From: Thermodesulfatator sp.
Lineage (GTDB): Bacteria; Desulfobacterota; Thermodesulfobacteria; Thermodesulfobacteriales; Thermodesulfobacteriaceae
DNA length: 64,000 bases
NCBI GenBank assembly: GCA_027064165.1
Contig: JAMOQE010000065.1
Span: 1 to 64,000 of the forward strand
Direction of reading: 5' to 3'
A model generated the notes under the pieces. That model was not told the DNA's origin and did no database searches. It saw nothing but the letters and a program-made list of their open reading frames with translations. Made by a program: the position numbers and the translations under genes. Every line of letters starts with the position of its first letter. Position 1 is the first letter of the stretch. This document shows positions 17,490 through 26,753 of the stretch, piece by piece.

Positions 17490-18670
17490 ACTTTTTTTGC
17501 AACAAGCTTCCCAAGCTGTCTGCAGTCTTCAAGAGCCTTTGCATCAGGAACATACTTTACTTTTAGCCCCTGGTGAACAAGCTCTGTGCCCATTTTTTCA
17601 AGGACTTGATTGAGATGTTTTACTGCCTCTCCACTCCAACCAAAAGAACCAAAGGCAGCTCCAATTTTTTGGCGTGGCCTTAAGCCTTTCATATAGGTGG
17701 TAAATCCTGCCATAGTGGGAAGCATGTTGTTGTTTAAAGTGGAGGAACCAAGGATTAGGCCTTTAGCCTCCATTATTTCTGCCATAAGCTCTGTCCAGTC
17801 ACTTAAGTTTACTCTGAAAAGCTTTGCTTCAACCCCTTCAGCCTGTATGCCTTCGGTAATAGCCTTTGCCATTTTTTCTGTGCTTTTCCACATGGTATCA
17901 TAAATAACAACCACCCTGAGATCAGCTTTATAACTGCTCCATTTCTCATATAGGTCAAGAACTTCTTTTGCCTTTTTCCTCCAGATTACTCCATGATCAG
18001 GACATATTATTTCAGGAGAAATACCTTTTTCTTTGATAGCTTTTAAGAGCCTTTGCACCTGAGGAGAGTAAGGAAGCACGATATTGGCATAGTACTTGGC
18101 AGTTTCCTGTTGCAGGATACAGGCATCAACCTCGTCATCAAATCTCTCCATAGTGGCAAGGTGCTGCCCAAATGCATCCTGAGACACAAGAATTTTCATT
18201 TCTGGAATGTAAGTAATCATACTATCAGGCCAGTGAATCATTGGAGTTTCAATAAATTGAAGGGTATTTTGGCCTGTTTTTATTTCTGTACCGGTTGTTA
18301 CCACTTCAAAAGGAAAATCAGCTCTATGAAGATGAGCTTCAAGTCCTATCTTTCCATTTCTTGTAAGAAATATTTTTTCAGGCTTAATGGCCTCTACAAT
18401 CTTTAAAAAACCTCCTGAATGATCTGGCTCAATGTGATTTATCACTAAATAATCTATTTCTTCTGGAGAAATTACACTGCTCACCCTTGAAAGAAGCTCT
18501 TCTTCAAACCCTTTTTTTACAGTGTCAAAGAGCACTTTTTTCTCGTCAAGTAATAAATAGGAGTTATAAGAAGAGCCCCTTATGGTGTTATATCCGTGGA
18601 AATCTCTTATATTCCAATCTATAACCCCTACCCAGAAAAAGTTTTTTTTTACTTCTACGGCTTTAAACAT
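17477..18670 (-). CDS. fprA: FprA-type flavodiiron protein (oxygen reductase)
   Basis: A 397-residue two-domain protein. The N-terminal beta-lactamase-like domain has the di-iron ligands H79, E81 and D83 (NHIEPDHSGG), plus MIHWPDSM and SQDAFGQHL. The C-terminal flavodoxin domain starts near 255 with VIYDTMWKSTEKMA, the FMN phosphate loop. Such rubredoxin:oxygen oxidoreductases reduce O2 to water (or NO to N2O) in anaerobes. The start ATG is 2 nt after the desulfoferrodoxin stop, so the pair acts together: superoxide reductase followed by O2 removal. No rubredoxin gene is seen here. Its stop region supplies the ribosome site of the next gene. Confidence 0.94.
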   Translation of the reverse strand: MFKAVEVKKNFFWVGVIDWNIRDFHGYNTIRGSSYNSYLLLDEKKVLFDTVKKGFEEELLSRVSSVISPEEIDYLVINHIEPDHSGGFLKIVEAIKPEKIFLTRNGKIGLEAHLHRADFPFEVVTTGTEIKTGQNTLQFIETPMIHWPDSMITYIPEMKILVSQDAFGQHLATMERFDDEVDACILQQETAKYYANIVLPYSPQVQRLLKAIKEKGISPEIICPDHGVIWRKKAKEVLDLYEKWSSYKADLRVVVIYDTMWKSTEKMAKAITEGIQAEGVEAKLFRVNLSDWTELMAEIMEAKGLILGSSTLNNNMLPTMAGFTTYMKGLRPRQKIGAAFGSFGWSGEAVKHLNQVLEKMGTELVHQGLKVKYVPDAKALEDCRQLGKLVAKKVKEA

Positions 18671-18672
18671 GG

Positions 18673-19095
18673 TTATCCTCCTTGGTCTTCTGTCCCAAAA
18701 TCCTCCTGGGAAGCTTCACATTCTTTTTCCCATAGGCCATGCAAATTGCAATATTCTCTTGCTTTTACTGGTTTTTCTATTGTTTTAAAAAAGGCCTTTG
18801 GTTCTTCTCCAGGTTTTAAAAATTTTATCTGAACCCCATCTTTTTCAATAAGCTCAATCCAAACAATGTAGTGTTTCTCTTCCATGGGATGGGCTGCACT
18901 GCCAACTTTTACTTCATAGCCCTCATCTTTTGCCTCTACAACCGGCACATGCTTTTCCTGGGCAGCATCTGTTGAACCTGTTTTTAAAAGTTCCATAGGT
19001 TTCCCACAGCAAACAAGCTGCCCTTTTCCACCCTGCAATACAAACACTATGTTTCCACAAATATTGCACCTGTAAACTTCCATTCTTTCTGCCAT
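18673..19095 (-). CDS. dfx: Desulfoferrodoxin (superoxide reductase)
   Basis: A 140-residue 2Fe-type desulfoferrodoxin. The N-terminal desulforedoxin-like domain carries C10, C13, C29 and C30 for the FeS4 centre I. Centre II ligands are complete: H49, H69, H75, C116 and H119, with E47 and K48 at the active site. It reduces superoxide to hydrogen peroxide without releasing O2. It heads the operon with fprA, and its promoter contains a 15-bp dyad suitable for a repressor. Ribosome site AAAGGAG lies just before ATG 19095. Confidence 0.96.
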   Translation of the reverse strand: MAERMEVYRCNICGNIVFVLQGGKGQLVCCGKPMELLKTGSTDAAQEKHVPVVEAKDEGYEVKVGSAAHPMEEKHYIVWIELIEKDGVQIKFLKPGEEPKAFFKTIEKPVKAREYCNLHGLWEKECEASQEDFGTEDQGG

Positions 19096-19155
19096 TATAA
19101 TCTCCTTTTTTAGAATTATTTTAAATTAAAAATTAATACAAAAAATTAAAAAGTC

Positions 19156-19170
19156 AAGAAACACTTTCTT
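19156..19170. promoter_or_regulatory. Perfect dyad at the dfx transcription start
   Basis: AAGAAA-CAC-TTTCTT: two 6-bp arms around 3 bp. It covers the predicted start point (about 19168) of the dfx operon, a typical operator position. It does not match the classic PerR or Fur boxes that I recall, so the regulator is unknown. Confidence 0.5.
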
Positions 19171-19174
19171 AAAA

Positions 19175-19202
19175 ATTATACGAAAATACTTAATTTTGTA
19201 AA
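19175..19202 (-). promoter_or_regulatory. Promoter of the dfx-fprA-prfB-carA-ribF operon
   Basis: Minus strand: TTTACA (19202-19197), 16 nt, TATAAT (19180-19175). It gives a leader of about 73 nt before the dfx ATG. The rest of the 204-bp gap up to secA is AT-rich; a weak TTGTTT/TAAACT pair with 17-nt spacing may serve secA. Confidence 0.65.
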
Positions 19203-19299
19203 GTGCTTTAAATTGAAAGCTTGCTAAGCCCTTGTTTTAGCTTGAAATTGGTATTAAACTTAAAAATAAAGTTTTTATTAGGTGAGGAGGAAGCCTTAG

Positions 19300-22038
19300 A
19301 TGTTTACCAGGATTCTTTCAAAGATCATTGGGACAAAGAATGAGAGAGAGCTGAAGAAGCTTAAGCCCATTGTGCAGAAAATAAATGCCCTTGAGCCAGA
19401 ATTTAAAAAGCTTTCTGACCAGGAACTTGCAAGAAAAACCGTGGAATTCAAGGAACGCCTTGAAAGAGGAGAAAGTTTGGATGAGCTTCTCCCAGAAGCA
19501 TTTGCCACTGTCAGAGAAGCTGCAAGAAGAGTGCTCGGGATGAGGCACTTTGATGTGCAGCTTATGGGTGGCATTGTGCTTCATCAGGGTAAAATTGCTG
19601 AAATGAAAACAGGTGAGGGTAAAACCTTGGTTGCCACTTTGCCAGCTTATCTTAATGCCCTTACTGGAAAAGGCGTGCACATAGTAACGGTAAATGATTA
19701 CCTTGCCAAGAGGGATGCCGAGTGGATGGGCCCTGTTTACAGATTTCTTGGAATTTCAGTGGGTTACATAGCTTCTGGAATGAATGATGCTGAAAGAAAA
19801 AAGGCTTATGCCTGCGATATCACCTATGGAACAAACAGTGAATTTGGTTTTGACTATTTGAGAGACAACATGAAGTATTCTCTTGAAGACATGGTGCAGA
19901 GGGGGCACTACTATGCCATAATAGACGAGGTGGACTCTATCTTGATTGATGAGGCAAGAACTCCCCTTATTATCTCTGGGCCTTCTGAAGAATCAACCGA
20001 CCTTTACTACTTTATTGACGAGGTGGTAAGAAAACTGAAGAAAGATGTGCATTTTACGCTTGATGAGAAAAACAAAAACGCCATGCTCACAGAGGAAGGT
20101 ATTGCTGAGTGTGAAAAGCTTCTTGGCATAGACAATCTTTACAATCCCAGATATGTGAGGCTTATCCATCACATTCATCAGGCGTTAAGGGCACATCATC
20201 TTTTCCATAGAGATGTGGATTATGTGGTGAAGGATGGCAAGGTAATTATTGTGGATGAGTTTACAGGAAGGCTTATGCCTGGAAGACGCTGGAGTGATGG
20301 ACTTCACCAGGCAATAGAAGCCAAAGAAAGGGTAAGGATTGAAGCAGAAAATCAGACCCTTGCGATGATCACTATTCAAAATTACTTCAGGATGTACGAA
20401 AAACTTGCTGGAATGACCGGTACTGCTGCTACAGAGGCTGCAGAATTTAAAGAAATTTATGGCCTTGATGTGGTGGTAATTCCCACGCACAAGCCCATGA
20501 TTAGAGAAGATTATCCTGATGTGATTTTTAGAACCCAGAAGGAAAAGTTTCAAAAAGTGGTGGAAGAAATAGAGAAGTGTTATAAAGAGGGAAGGCCTGT
20601 TCTTGTGGGTACGACCAGCATTGAAAAAAGCGAAATTATTTCCCGAATGCTTAAAAAGAAAAAGATCCCCCATCAGGTTCTCAATGCCAAGCATCATGAA
20701 AAAGAGGCACAGATTATTGCCCAGGCAGGAAGGCCTCATGCCGTAACTATTGCTACCAACATGGCTGGAAGGGGAGTGGATATCCTTTTAGGAGGCAATC
20801 CTGAAGGCCTTGCCAAAATGGAGCTTGAAGCAAAGGGATATGATCTTTCAGAAATAGACGAAAGGGCCTGGAACGAAGCCCTTACCATGGCAAAAGAGGG
20901 CAGGGATCCCACAGAAAAGTACCCCGAAGAATGGGCAAAGGTGCTTTATGAAAAGGTAAAGCAGTGTCAAAAGGATGCAGAAAAAGTAAAGGCCCTTGGA
21001 GGGCTTTACATTATTGGTACCGAAAGACACGAGTCAAGGAGAATTGACAACCAGCTAAGGGGTAGGGCTGGAAGGCAGGGAGATCCCGGTGCATCAAGAT
21101 TTTTCCTCTCTCTTGAGGATGATCTTCTCAGGCTTTTTGGCTCAGAGAAAATAAAGGCCCTTATGGACAAGTTTGGTATGACAGAAGGTGAGCCCCTTGA
21201 GCATCCCTGGCTCTCAAAGGCCATTGAACAGGCACAGAAAAAGGTAGAGGCCTATCACTTTGAAATCAGAAAACACCTTCTTGAATACGACGATGTAATG
21301 AACAAGCAAAGAGAAACAATTTACTCTCAGAGAAGAGAGATTCTACAGAGCGAATCCATAAAGGATTGGATACTCTCCATGATAGAAGAGGTTTGTGAGA
21401 ATATTGTGGAAACAACCTGTGGTGAGGCAAGAGAGGTAGAGGAGGAAACATTAAAAGAAGCTATAACTAAATTTCAGGAAATTTTTGCCTTTACTCCAGA
21501 GATAGAGGAAGGAATAGCTTCACCACAAAAACTTGCTGAAGCCCTTAAGAAAGCAGCTCTTAAAAAATACGAAGAAAGAGAAAAAGAACTTGGAGAAGAG
21601 ACATTAAGAGCACTTGAAAAGTACTTTTTACTTACCACTATAGATGCCCTCTGGAAGGATCATCTTCTCACCCTTGATCACTTAAAAGAAAGCGTTGGTT
21701 TAAGAGGCTATGGTCAGAAAGATCCTCTTCAGGAGTACAAAAGAGAGGCTTTTCATTACTTTATGGAACTTATGCAGAAGATTAAAGAAACCACGCTTTC
21801 TTATTTATATAGAGTGGAAGTAAGGGAAGAGCCTGCTCAGGAGCTTCAGGTTGAGCGGCCGAGTTCCAAAAACCTGGAATACAAAAAACAGGATGTTTTT
21901 GAAGAAAAAGAAGAAAAGCCTGCTAAACAAAAGCCCATTAGAGTAAGAAAGGTGGGAAGAAATGATCCCTGCCCCTGTGGCAGTGGAAAAAAGTATAAAA
22001 AATGTTGTGGAAGAAAAGATAAAAGGAGAACCGGATGA
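19300..22038 (+). CDS. secA: Preprotein translocase ATPase SecA
   Basis: A 912-residue SecA with all expected parts. NBD1 has the Walker [10 protein letters not shown] near residue 102 and [19 protein letters not shown]. The preprotein cross-linking domain and NBD2 ([37 protein letters not shown]) follow, then the helical scaffold and wing domains. The C-terminal zinc tail has [15 protein letters not shown] for SecB and phospholipid contacts. It drives ATP-dependent export through SecYEG. Ribosome site GAGGAGG precedes ATG 19300. It overlaps the next small gene by 4 bases (ATGA). Confidence 0.98.
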   Translation: MFTRILSKIIGTKNERELKKLKPIVQKINALEPEFKKLSDQELARKTVEFKERLERGESLDELLPEAFATVREAARRVLGMRHFDVQLMGGIVLHQGKIAEMKTGEGKTLVATLPAYLNALTGKGVHIVTVNDYLAKRDAEWMGPVYRFLGISVGYIASGMNDAERKKAYACDITYGTNSEFGFDYLRDNMKYSLEDMVQRGHYYAIIDEVDSILIDEARTPLIISGPSEESTDLYYFIDEVVRKLKKDVHFTLDEKNKNAMLTEEGIAECEKLLGIDNLYNPRYVRLIHHIHQALRAHHLFHRDVDYVVKDGKVIIVDEFTGRLMPGRRWSDGLHQAIEAKERVRIEAENQTLAMITIQNYFRMYEKLAGMTGTAATEAAEFKEIYGLDVVVIPTHKPMIREDYPDVIFRTQKEKFQKVVEEIEKCYKEGRPVLVGTTSIEKSEIISRMLKKKKIPHQVLNAKHHEKEAQIIAQAGRPHAVTIATNMAGRGVDILLGGNPEGLAKMELEAKGYDLSEIDERAWNEALTMAKEGRDPTEKYPEEWAKVLYEKVKQCQKDAEKVKALGGLYIIGTERHESRRIDNQLRGRAGRQGDPGASRFFLSLEDDLLRLFGSEKIKALMDKFGMTEGEPLEHPWLSKAIEQAQKKVEAYHFEIRKHLLEYDDVMNKQRETIYSQRREILQSESIKDWILSMIEEVCENIVETTCGEAREVEEETLKEAITKFQEIFAFTPEIEEGIASPQKLAEALKKAALKKYEEREKELGEETLRALEKYFLLTTIDALWKDHLLTLDHLKESVGLRGYGQKDPLQEYKREAFHYFMELMQKIKETTLSYLYRVEVREEPAQELQVERPSSKNLEYKKQDVFEEKEEKPAKQKPIRVRKVGRNDPCPCGSGKKYKKCCGRKDKRRTG

Positions 22039-22259
22039 GGTGTCCCAAGTGTAATTACTTTTTTTCAGAAGAAGTGGAAGTTTGTCCTAAATGTGGGAGG
22101 GATATGAGAGATGTAATAGAAAAGTTGGGATTTTTCCCGAAACCAGGTAATACTCCCATTCTTACACCAGAAGAATTTTTTAAAGGCCATACACCACCTC
22201 AAAAATCAGAAGCTACTTCTTCTCCCAAGGAAATAGAGTTAAATTTATCAGAAGAATAA
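22035..22259 (+). CDS. Small zinc-ribbon protein
   Basis: A 74-residue protein with a single zinc ribbon at the N-terminus ([10 protein letters not shown] then CPKCGRD) and a polar, likely disordered tail. Its ATG overlaps the secA stop, so it is translated with SecA. Function is unknown; similar short ribbons are often fused to membrane or regulatory proteins, but here the ribbon stands alone. It ends 1 bp before the convergent bamD stop, without a terminator between. Confidence 0.75.
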   Translation: MRCPKCNYFFSEEVEVCPKCGRDMRDVIEKLGFFPKPGNTPILTPEEFFKGHTPPQKSEATSSPKEIELNLSEE

Positions 22260-22260
22260 C

Positions 22261-22992
22261 CTAAGGGACTCTTTCCCCCCAAAAGTCTTTTTTAGTACCA
22301 TTTTTTAATTCTTCTGTTTCTTTTACTGCCTTTTTATAATAGGTTAAAACCAATTTTCTTGCTTTAACAGCAGGAGAAGTCTCTGGATAGTTATTTATTA
22401 AATAAAGAAGTCTTCCATAAGCAGCTCTATAATAACCTATTTTATAATAAAACTGGGCCACATATAGCTCATGTTTGGCAAGAAGTTCTCTCAATTTTTT
22501 AATTCTATTTTTTACTTCTGTGGTATAAGGGCTATTGGGATAAGTCTCAAGGAGCCTTTGATAGGCTTCTATAGCCTTTTTGGTAAAGCTCTGGTCCCTA
22601 TCATAACTTTTTCTCATTTTATAATAACAGGTACCTATCTGGAAGATTACATAAGGAATGGCCTCATTAGCAGGATAAAATTTTTCAAATTCTTCGTAAA
22701 GAGCTACTGCCTCAAGATATTTTCCTTCCCAGAATTTAGAATCAGCCATCTTGAGATGAGCATAAATTGCTTGAGGAGAACCTGGATAAAGATTTCTTAC
22801 CTGCTCATAATATTGATAGGCCCTTTCATACTGCCCTCCGTGAAAACACCTTTCTGCTTTCCTGAGAAGCTCCCCTAAATTTGTTTCTTCTGGAGATTCA
22901 TGATGGAAAATATGAACTCCCTGATTAAAAAGCCCACACCCTGCCAGAGAACAAAAAATCAAAAAGATTATAAATGCTTTTAATACTTTCAT
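22261..22992 (-). CDS. bamD: Outer-membrane assembly lipoprotein BamD
   Basis: A 243-residue lipoprotein. From ATG 22992 a signal peptide ends in the lipobox SLAGC19. It is followed by tetratricopeptide-like helical repeats (GQYERAYQYYEQVRNLYPGSP, GKYLEAVALYEEFEKFYP, KKAIEAYQRLLETYPNSPY) in the BamD/ComL pattern. BamD holds the BamA complex that inserts beta-barrels in the outer membrane, which supports a diderm cell. A start 25 codons earlier is open, but it would bury the signal peptide and overlap trxB by 65 bases, so I rejected it. Confidence 0.85.
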   Translation of the reverse strand: MKVLKAFIIFLIFCSLAGCGLFNQGVHIFHHESPEETNLGELLRKAERCFHGGQYERAYQYYEQVRNLYPGSPQAIYAHLKMADSKFWEGKYLEAVALYEEFEKFYPANEAIPYVIFQIGTCYYKMRKSYDRDQSFTKKAIEAYQRLLETYPNSPYTTEVKNRIKKLRELLAKHELYVAQFYYKIGYYRAAYGRLLYLINNYPETSPAVKARKLVLTYYKKAVKETEELKNGTKKDFWGERVP

Positions 22993-23002
22993 TCCTGCTC
23001 TC

Positions 23003-23932
23003 TCAGTGGGAACTTTCAAGATATTTTTCTGCAGAAAGGGCTGCCACAGCTCCTTCTCCACAGGCATTTATAATTTGCCTGAAAGGTTTGCTTATACAAT
23101 CCCCACAGGCATAGACTCCTTTCAGGCTGGTTTCCATGTTTTGATTAACTAAAATAAAACCCTTTTCATCAAGTTCAACAACCCCTTTTAACCATTCTGT
23201 TTCCGGTTCATGTCCTATGAAAATAAATACTCCAGCCACTTCAAGAAACCCTTCTTCTCCGGTTTGTCTGTTATAAGTAACCACTCCTTCCACAGAGTCT
23301 TTACCTTTTATTTCTTTCAGCACCGTATTCCATATAATTTCTATTTTGGGATTTTCTTTAACCCTTTGTTGAAGAATAGGAGTTGCTCTAAAGGCGTCTC
23401 TTCTATGTATAAGATATACTTTTTTAGCAAATTTGGTAAGGTAAAGTGCTTCCTGAAGTGCCGTATTTCCTCCACCAATCACGGCTACTATTTGATTTTT
23501 AAAAAAGGGACCATCACAGGTGGCACAGTAAGAAACTCCTTTCCCTGTAAGCTCTTTTTCTCCTGGAATGCCAAGTTTTCTCATACCTGCGCCAAGTGCC
23601 AGAATCACCGTCCTTGCCTTTACGACCTCTTTATCTTCCAGGAGAATTTCTTTGAGTTCACCTTCAGGCTTAAGTGCAATGGCTTTTTTCTGAACAAGAT
23701 TTAAGCCATATTTTTCTACCTGCTCTTGCATTTTCTGGATAAGTTCAAAGCCTGGGATCCCTTCCGGGAAGCCCGGGTAGTTTTCTATAAGGTCTGTAAG
23801 GAGCACCTGGCCTCCAATAGGGCCTTTTTCTATAAGCAGGGCTTCAAGGAGTGCTCTTCTGGCATAGAGATAAGCGGTAAGACCTGCAGGGCCTCCTCCT
23901 ATAATTGCTACATCCCAAATTTTGTCTGACAT
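23003..23932 (-). CDS. trxB: Thioredoxin-disulfide reductase
   Basis: A 309-residue flavoprotein. The FAD-binding GGGPAGLTA is near residue 12. The redox-active C136-A-T-C139 pair lies in SYCATCDGPFF, and the nucleotide-binding VIGGGNTALQEAL follows. YACGDC near the C-terminus is typical. It reduces thioredoxin with NAD(P)H. It lies 3 nt downstream of trxA, forming a complete thioredoxin system. Confidence 0.96.
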   Translation of the reverse strand: MSDKIWDVAIIGGGPAGLTAYLYARRALLEALLIEKGPIGGQVLLTDLIENYPGFPEGIPGFELIQKMQEQVEKYGLNLVQKKAIALKPEGELKEILLEDKEVVKARTVILALGAGMRKLGIPGEKELTGKGVSYCATCDGPFFKNQIVAVIGGGNTALQEALYLTKFAKKVYLIHRRDAFRATPILQQRVKENPKIEIIWNTVLKEIKGKDSVEGVVTYNRQTGEEGFLEVAGVFIFIGHEPETEWLKGVVELDEKGFILVNQNMETSLKGVYACGDCISKPFRQIINACGEGAVAALSAEKYLESSH

Positions 23933-23935
23933 AGC

Positions 23936-24262
23936 CTACCCCTCAAGCACTTTATTAAGGGCATTTAAAATGGTGGCTTTGGAGACAGCCCCCACTATGC
24001 TTTCCACAGCTTCTCCATTTTTGAAGATGATAAGTGTGGGGATGGCACGAATGCCAAATTTTCCAGGAGTGATGGGATTTTCGTCCACATTACACTTGCA
24101 CACTTTGACTTTGCCTTCAAGCTCTTCTGCCAGTTCTTCTATTATTGGGGCTATTGCCCTGCATGGTCCACACCAGGGAGCCCAGAAATCCACAAGTACA
24201 GGAATTGAAGAATTCAAAACCTCCTCCTCAAAAGTTTCATCTGTAATAGCCTTTACTCCCAT
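23936..24262 (-). CDS. trxA: Thioredoxin
   Basis: A 108-residue thioredoxin with the WC31-G-P-C34 active site in FWAPWCGPCRAIAP, the buried Asp in LVDFW and the cis-Pro loop IRAIPTL. No signal peptide, so cytoplasmic. A strong GGGAGGGG ribosome site precedes ATG 24262. A 70-bp AT-rich gap separates it from the TolQ-like gene; no clear promoter could be fixed in it. Confidence 0.97.
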   Translation of the reverse strand: MGVKAITDETFEEEVLNSSIPVLVDFWAPWCGPCRAIAPIIEELAEELEGKVKVCKCNVDENPITPGKFGIRAIPTLIIFKNGEAVESIVGAVSKATILNALNKVLEG

Positions 24263-24332
24263 AATTCCCCTCCCTTTTATTTGACTAATTTACTAAAATT
24301 TTAATTTAATACTCTTACAAATTTCTGCAAGT

Positions 24333-25019
24333 TTAAATTTCAAGATTTTTTTTCAAAATTAAAACGAGTCTTTTATAGGAAACTTCTAATTTTTTGGCCA
24401 TATTTTCTCTTTTAAGGGCAAAATAGTTATAAGCTATTACGGCAGGGATAGCACAGAAAAGACCCATGGCAGTATTGATAAGTGCTTCAGCAATACCAGG
24501 AGCAACCGTTGCCAGACTTGCGCTTCCCTTAAGTCCTATGGCATGAAAGGCCTTCATTATCCCCCAAACCGTGCCAAAAAGTCCGATATAGGGGGCTACA
24601 TTTCCTGTAGTGGCCAGAAATCCCAGCCCTTTTAAAAGGGACAGGCTGAATTCTTCTCTTTCTATCACAATTTTTTGTTCCAGTTCTTTATCCATAAGAG
24701 ATATTTTTAGTGCTTTTTCTCCAGTATCTGTAGCCTTAGCCATATATTTTTCATACAATTCATCAAACCAAAGAATAAATTTTTTAAATCTTTTGAAGAT
24801 TACATTATTAGATTCTGTCTTGATTTCTCTTATAAATCTGCTCAGGTTTGGCTCGTATTGCAAAATTTTTTCTGCTTTATTCAGGTAAGCACTTATCTTT
24901 TTGTATATAAAAAGATTGTATATTATGTAAGCCCAGCTTTGAAGGCTCATAAGCAGTAAAATAAATAAAACAGCTTTTCCCACAGGGCCTGTTTGAAGAA
25001 AAAATTTTAAAAGCTCCAA
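24333..25019 (-). CDS. MotA/TolQ/ExbB-family proton channel protein
   Basis: A 228-residue protein with an N-terminal membrane span, a long charged cytoplasmic loop and two C-terminal spans. GFLATTGNVAPYIGLFGTVWGIM and the following PGIAEALINTAMGL are the conserved TolQ/ExbB pore segments. Such proteins couple the proton gradient to work at the outer membrane. I chose the TTG at 25019 because AAAGGAGG lies 6 nt before it, at the end of mqnD; an ATG at 25052 is in frame but has no ribosome site. No TolR/ExbD partner gene is next to it. TolQ versus ExbB cannot be resolved. Confidence 0.85.
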   Translation of the reverse strand: MELLKFFLQTGPVGKAVLFILLLMSLQSWAYIIYNLFIYKKISAYLNKAEKILQYEPNLSRFIREIKTESNNVIFKRFKKFILWFDELYEKYMAKATDTGEKALKISLMDKELEQKIVIEREEFSLSLLKGLGFLATTGNVAPYIGLFGTVWGIMKAFHAIGLKGSASLATVAPGIAEALINTAMGLFCAIPAVIAYNYFALKRENMAKKLEVSYKRLVLILKKNLEI

Positions 25020-25020
25020 G

Positions 25021-25842
25021 CTAATCCTCCTTTGCCAGATCTCCTTCCTCAAAAGGCGTTTTTAACACTTTACCCAAAGTTTTAAGAGCTGTCAAACCAC
25101 CCTGCCCCAGGTTTTCCGTATATTCATTGACATAAGTTTTTACATGCTTTCTTATTACCTCTTCTTCAATTTCCTGGGCATACTTTTTTAGAAGAGGCAT
25201 GACTTCTTTTTCATGTGTTTTAGCCCACTCAAGGCTATTTTTTATTGCCTTTAATATGCTTTTCTTTACTTCTTTTGAAAGCTCCCTTTTTACGAAAAAA
25301 CCTCCCAGAGGCACAGGGGCCTTCGTTTTGGTTTCCCAATAGTTGCCTAAATCCTGAATAAGCACCAATCCATATTTGTGAAATACAAATCTTCCTTCAT
25401 GGATAAGTATTCCCATATCTACCTGATTTTGCAAAATGGCAGGTATAATTTTGTCATAGCGCAAAAAGATTTTTTGAATCTTTCCTGGATAAAAGAATTT
25501 AAAAAGTAAATGAGCTGTGGTGTATTCTCCGGGAATGGCAACTTTAAGCATGGGAAATTCTTCCAATTTATAAAAATTTTTTCCTACAAGGAGAGGACCT
25601 GTGCCAAATCCCATGGCAGAACCTACAGAAAGGAGTTGATATTCTTTCTTTATTTTCTCCCACACGCCAAAAGAGGCTTTAATTACTGGAATTTCCCCTT
25701 GAATGGCTAAAGTATTCAAGGCATCTATGTCTTCAAATAGGAAAACAGGATTGAAAGGAGCAGTAATTTTCTTTAAAAGAAGTCCTGCCATAATAAACAC
25801 ATCATTGGGGCAGGGAGAAAGGGCTATTTTAAGCTCTGACAT
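25021..25842 (-). CDS. mqnD: 1,4-dihydroxy-6-naphthoate synthase MqnD
   Basis: A 273-residue periplasmic-binding-protein-fold enzyme. SPCPNDVFIMAGL at the N-terminus, GMGFGTGPLL-like and IHEGRFVF motifs, and GGFFVKREL are signatures of MqnD. It converts cyclic dehypoxanthine futalosine to 1,4-dihydroxy-6-naphthoate in the futalosine route to menaquinone. It overlaps mqnB by 19 bases and has AAGGAGG before ATG 25842. Together with mqnB it shows that this organism uses the futalosine rather than the classical Men pathway. Confidence 0.9.
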   Translation of the reverse strand: MSELKIALSPCPNDVFIMAGLLLKKITAPFNPVFLFEDIDALNTLAIQGEIPVIKASFGVWEKIKKEYQLLSVGSAMGFGTGPLLVGKNFYKLEEFPMLKVAIPGEYTTAHLLFKFFYPGKIQKIFLRYDKIIPAILQNQVDMGILIHEGRFVFHKYGLVLIQDLGNYWETKTKAPVPLGGFFVKRELSKEVKKSILKAIKNSLEWAKTHEKEVMPLLKKYAQEIEEEVIRKHVKTYVNEYTENLGQGGLTALKTLGKVLKTPFEEGDLAKED

Positions 25843-26438
25843 TCCCAGAACCTCCTTAGAGAGTTAAAAGCTTTTTCTGTATCCCAGGGGGCTTCCGGAT
25901 CAGAAAGCAAATTGCTTATAGCCCTTACTTCAGCAAAACAAATTCCAGCTTTTTTGGCTGCAAGGGCAACAGCAAAACCCTCCATATTTTCAGCAAGTGC
26001 TTTATAAATTTTTGAAAATTTTTTAGCACGCTCCTTTTCATAAGAGCAGGCACAAACTGTACACATTGCTCCAATCCTTGTTTTTATCCCCTCAGGAAGG
26101 GCAAAGATTTCTAATAAATTTTTGTCTATTTCAATTTCTTTTTTCATTCCCAGATTTTCTGGAAGAGGTGCATAATTTTGAAAGATTTTCCTCCCGGAAT
26201 CTGCCCAGACTTCTTTTGAGGCAATAACAATGTCTCCCGGGAAGAGCCCTGTTTCCGGGTAGCCTCCTGCAAGGCCTGTAAGTACAATCAAAGCTGGTTT
26301 GTATTTTTTTATTAACCTGTAAGACTCTATGGCAGCCTCTATTACTCCTACTCCACAGATTTCTATTTTTAAATTCAGCTCCTTAAGGGCCTCTGCCTCA
26401 AATTTAGAGGGAGTCACTATCAAAGTTTTCCCTTTCAT
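25824..26438 (-). CDS. mqnB: Futalosine hydrolase MqnB
   Basis: A 204-residue nucleoside-hydrolase/phosphorylase-fold protein. TGLAGGYPETGLFPGDIVIA and the purine/ribose-site ENMEGFAVALAA followed by EVRAISN match futalosine hydrolase, which releases hypoxanthine from futalosine. I start at ATG 26438 (KGKTLIVTPSKFEA); an upstream in-frame ATG at 26504 adds 22 residues that overlap the preceding gene and do not fit the fold. It is followed by mqnD. A related 5'-methylthioadenosine nucleosidase is the only realistic alternative. Confidence 0.87.
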   Translation of the reverse strand: MKGKTLIVTPSKFEAEALKELNLKIEICGVGVIEAAIESYRLIKKYKPALIVLTGLAGGYPETGLFPGDIVIASKEVWADSGRKIFQNYAPLPENLGMKKEIEIDKNLLEIFALPEGIKTRIGAMCTVCACSYEKERAKKFSKIYKALAENMEGFAVALAAKKAGICFAEVRAISNLLSDPEAPWDTEKAFNSLRRFWECQSLK

Positions 26439-26688
26439 CTTCGTAAAAGAGCTCAACTTCAATACCCTCTTCACACAGGCTTTTAAGAAAAAAATCCATT
26501 TCATTTGCCCTTATAAGATTACCCTCAGAATAAAAGGGGAGAAACACTTTTGCCCTGGGTGGATTTATATTTTCTACTTTAACTTCAATTTGAAGTGGGT
26601 GTTCACAGTGCTTTAGTTTTTCTTTAAAGAGCTTTTTTAAAAACAACCTGAGATCTTTTTCGTTTTTAAATTTTCTTTTCACTTTCAA
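26404..26688 (-). CDS. Small conserved-looking protein of unknown function
   Basis: A 94-residue charged protein with no signal peptide or membrane span. It is Lys/Glu rich, with the pattern of a small alpha/beta domain. The frame opens at TTG 26688 or GTG 26682, neither with a ribosome site; the exact start is uncertain. It overlaps the mqnB start by 35 bases, so it probably belongs to the menaquinone operon. I do not recognise a family. Confidence 0.55.
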   Translation of the reverse strand: MKVKRKFKNEKDLRLFLKKLFKEKLKHCEHPLQIEVKVENINPPRAKVFLPFYSEGNLIRANEMDFFLKSLCEEGIEVELFYEDERENFDSDSL

Positions 26689-26753
26689 AAAGTGATTTAA
26701 AATTTAATCTGAAAAATATTTTATTTTAATCTCTGCTTAAAAGCAAGGGTAAA

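Noticed and set aside
20185-20739. A 184-codon open frame on the minus strand inside secA
   Set aside because: Antisense to the conserved SecA core; Phe/His/Ser-rich composition without recognisable domain.
22993-23067. A start for bamD 25 codons upstream
   Set aside because: It would overlap trxB by 65 bases and place residues in front of a clear lipoprotein signal peptide.
26439-26504. A longer mqnB starting at 26504
   Set aside because: The extra 22 residues overlap the preceding small gene and are not part of the nucleoside-hydrolase fold, which begins with KTLIVTPS.
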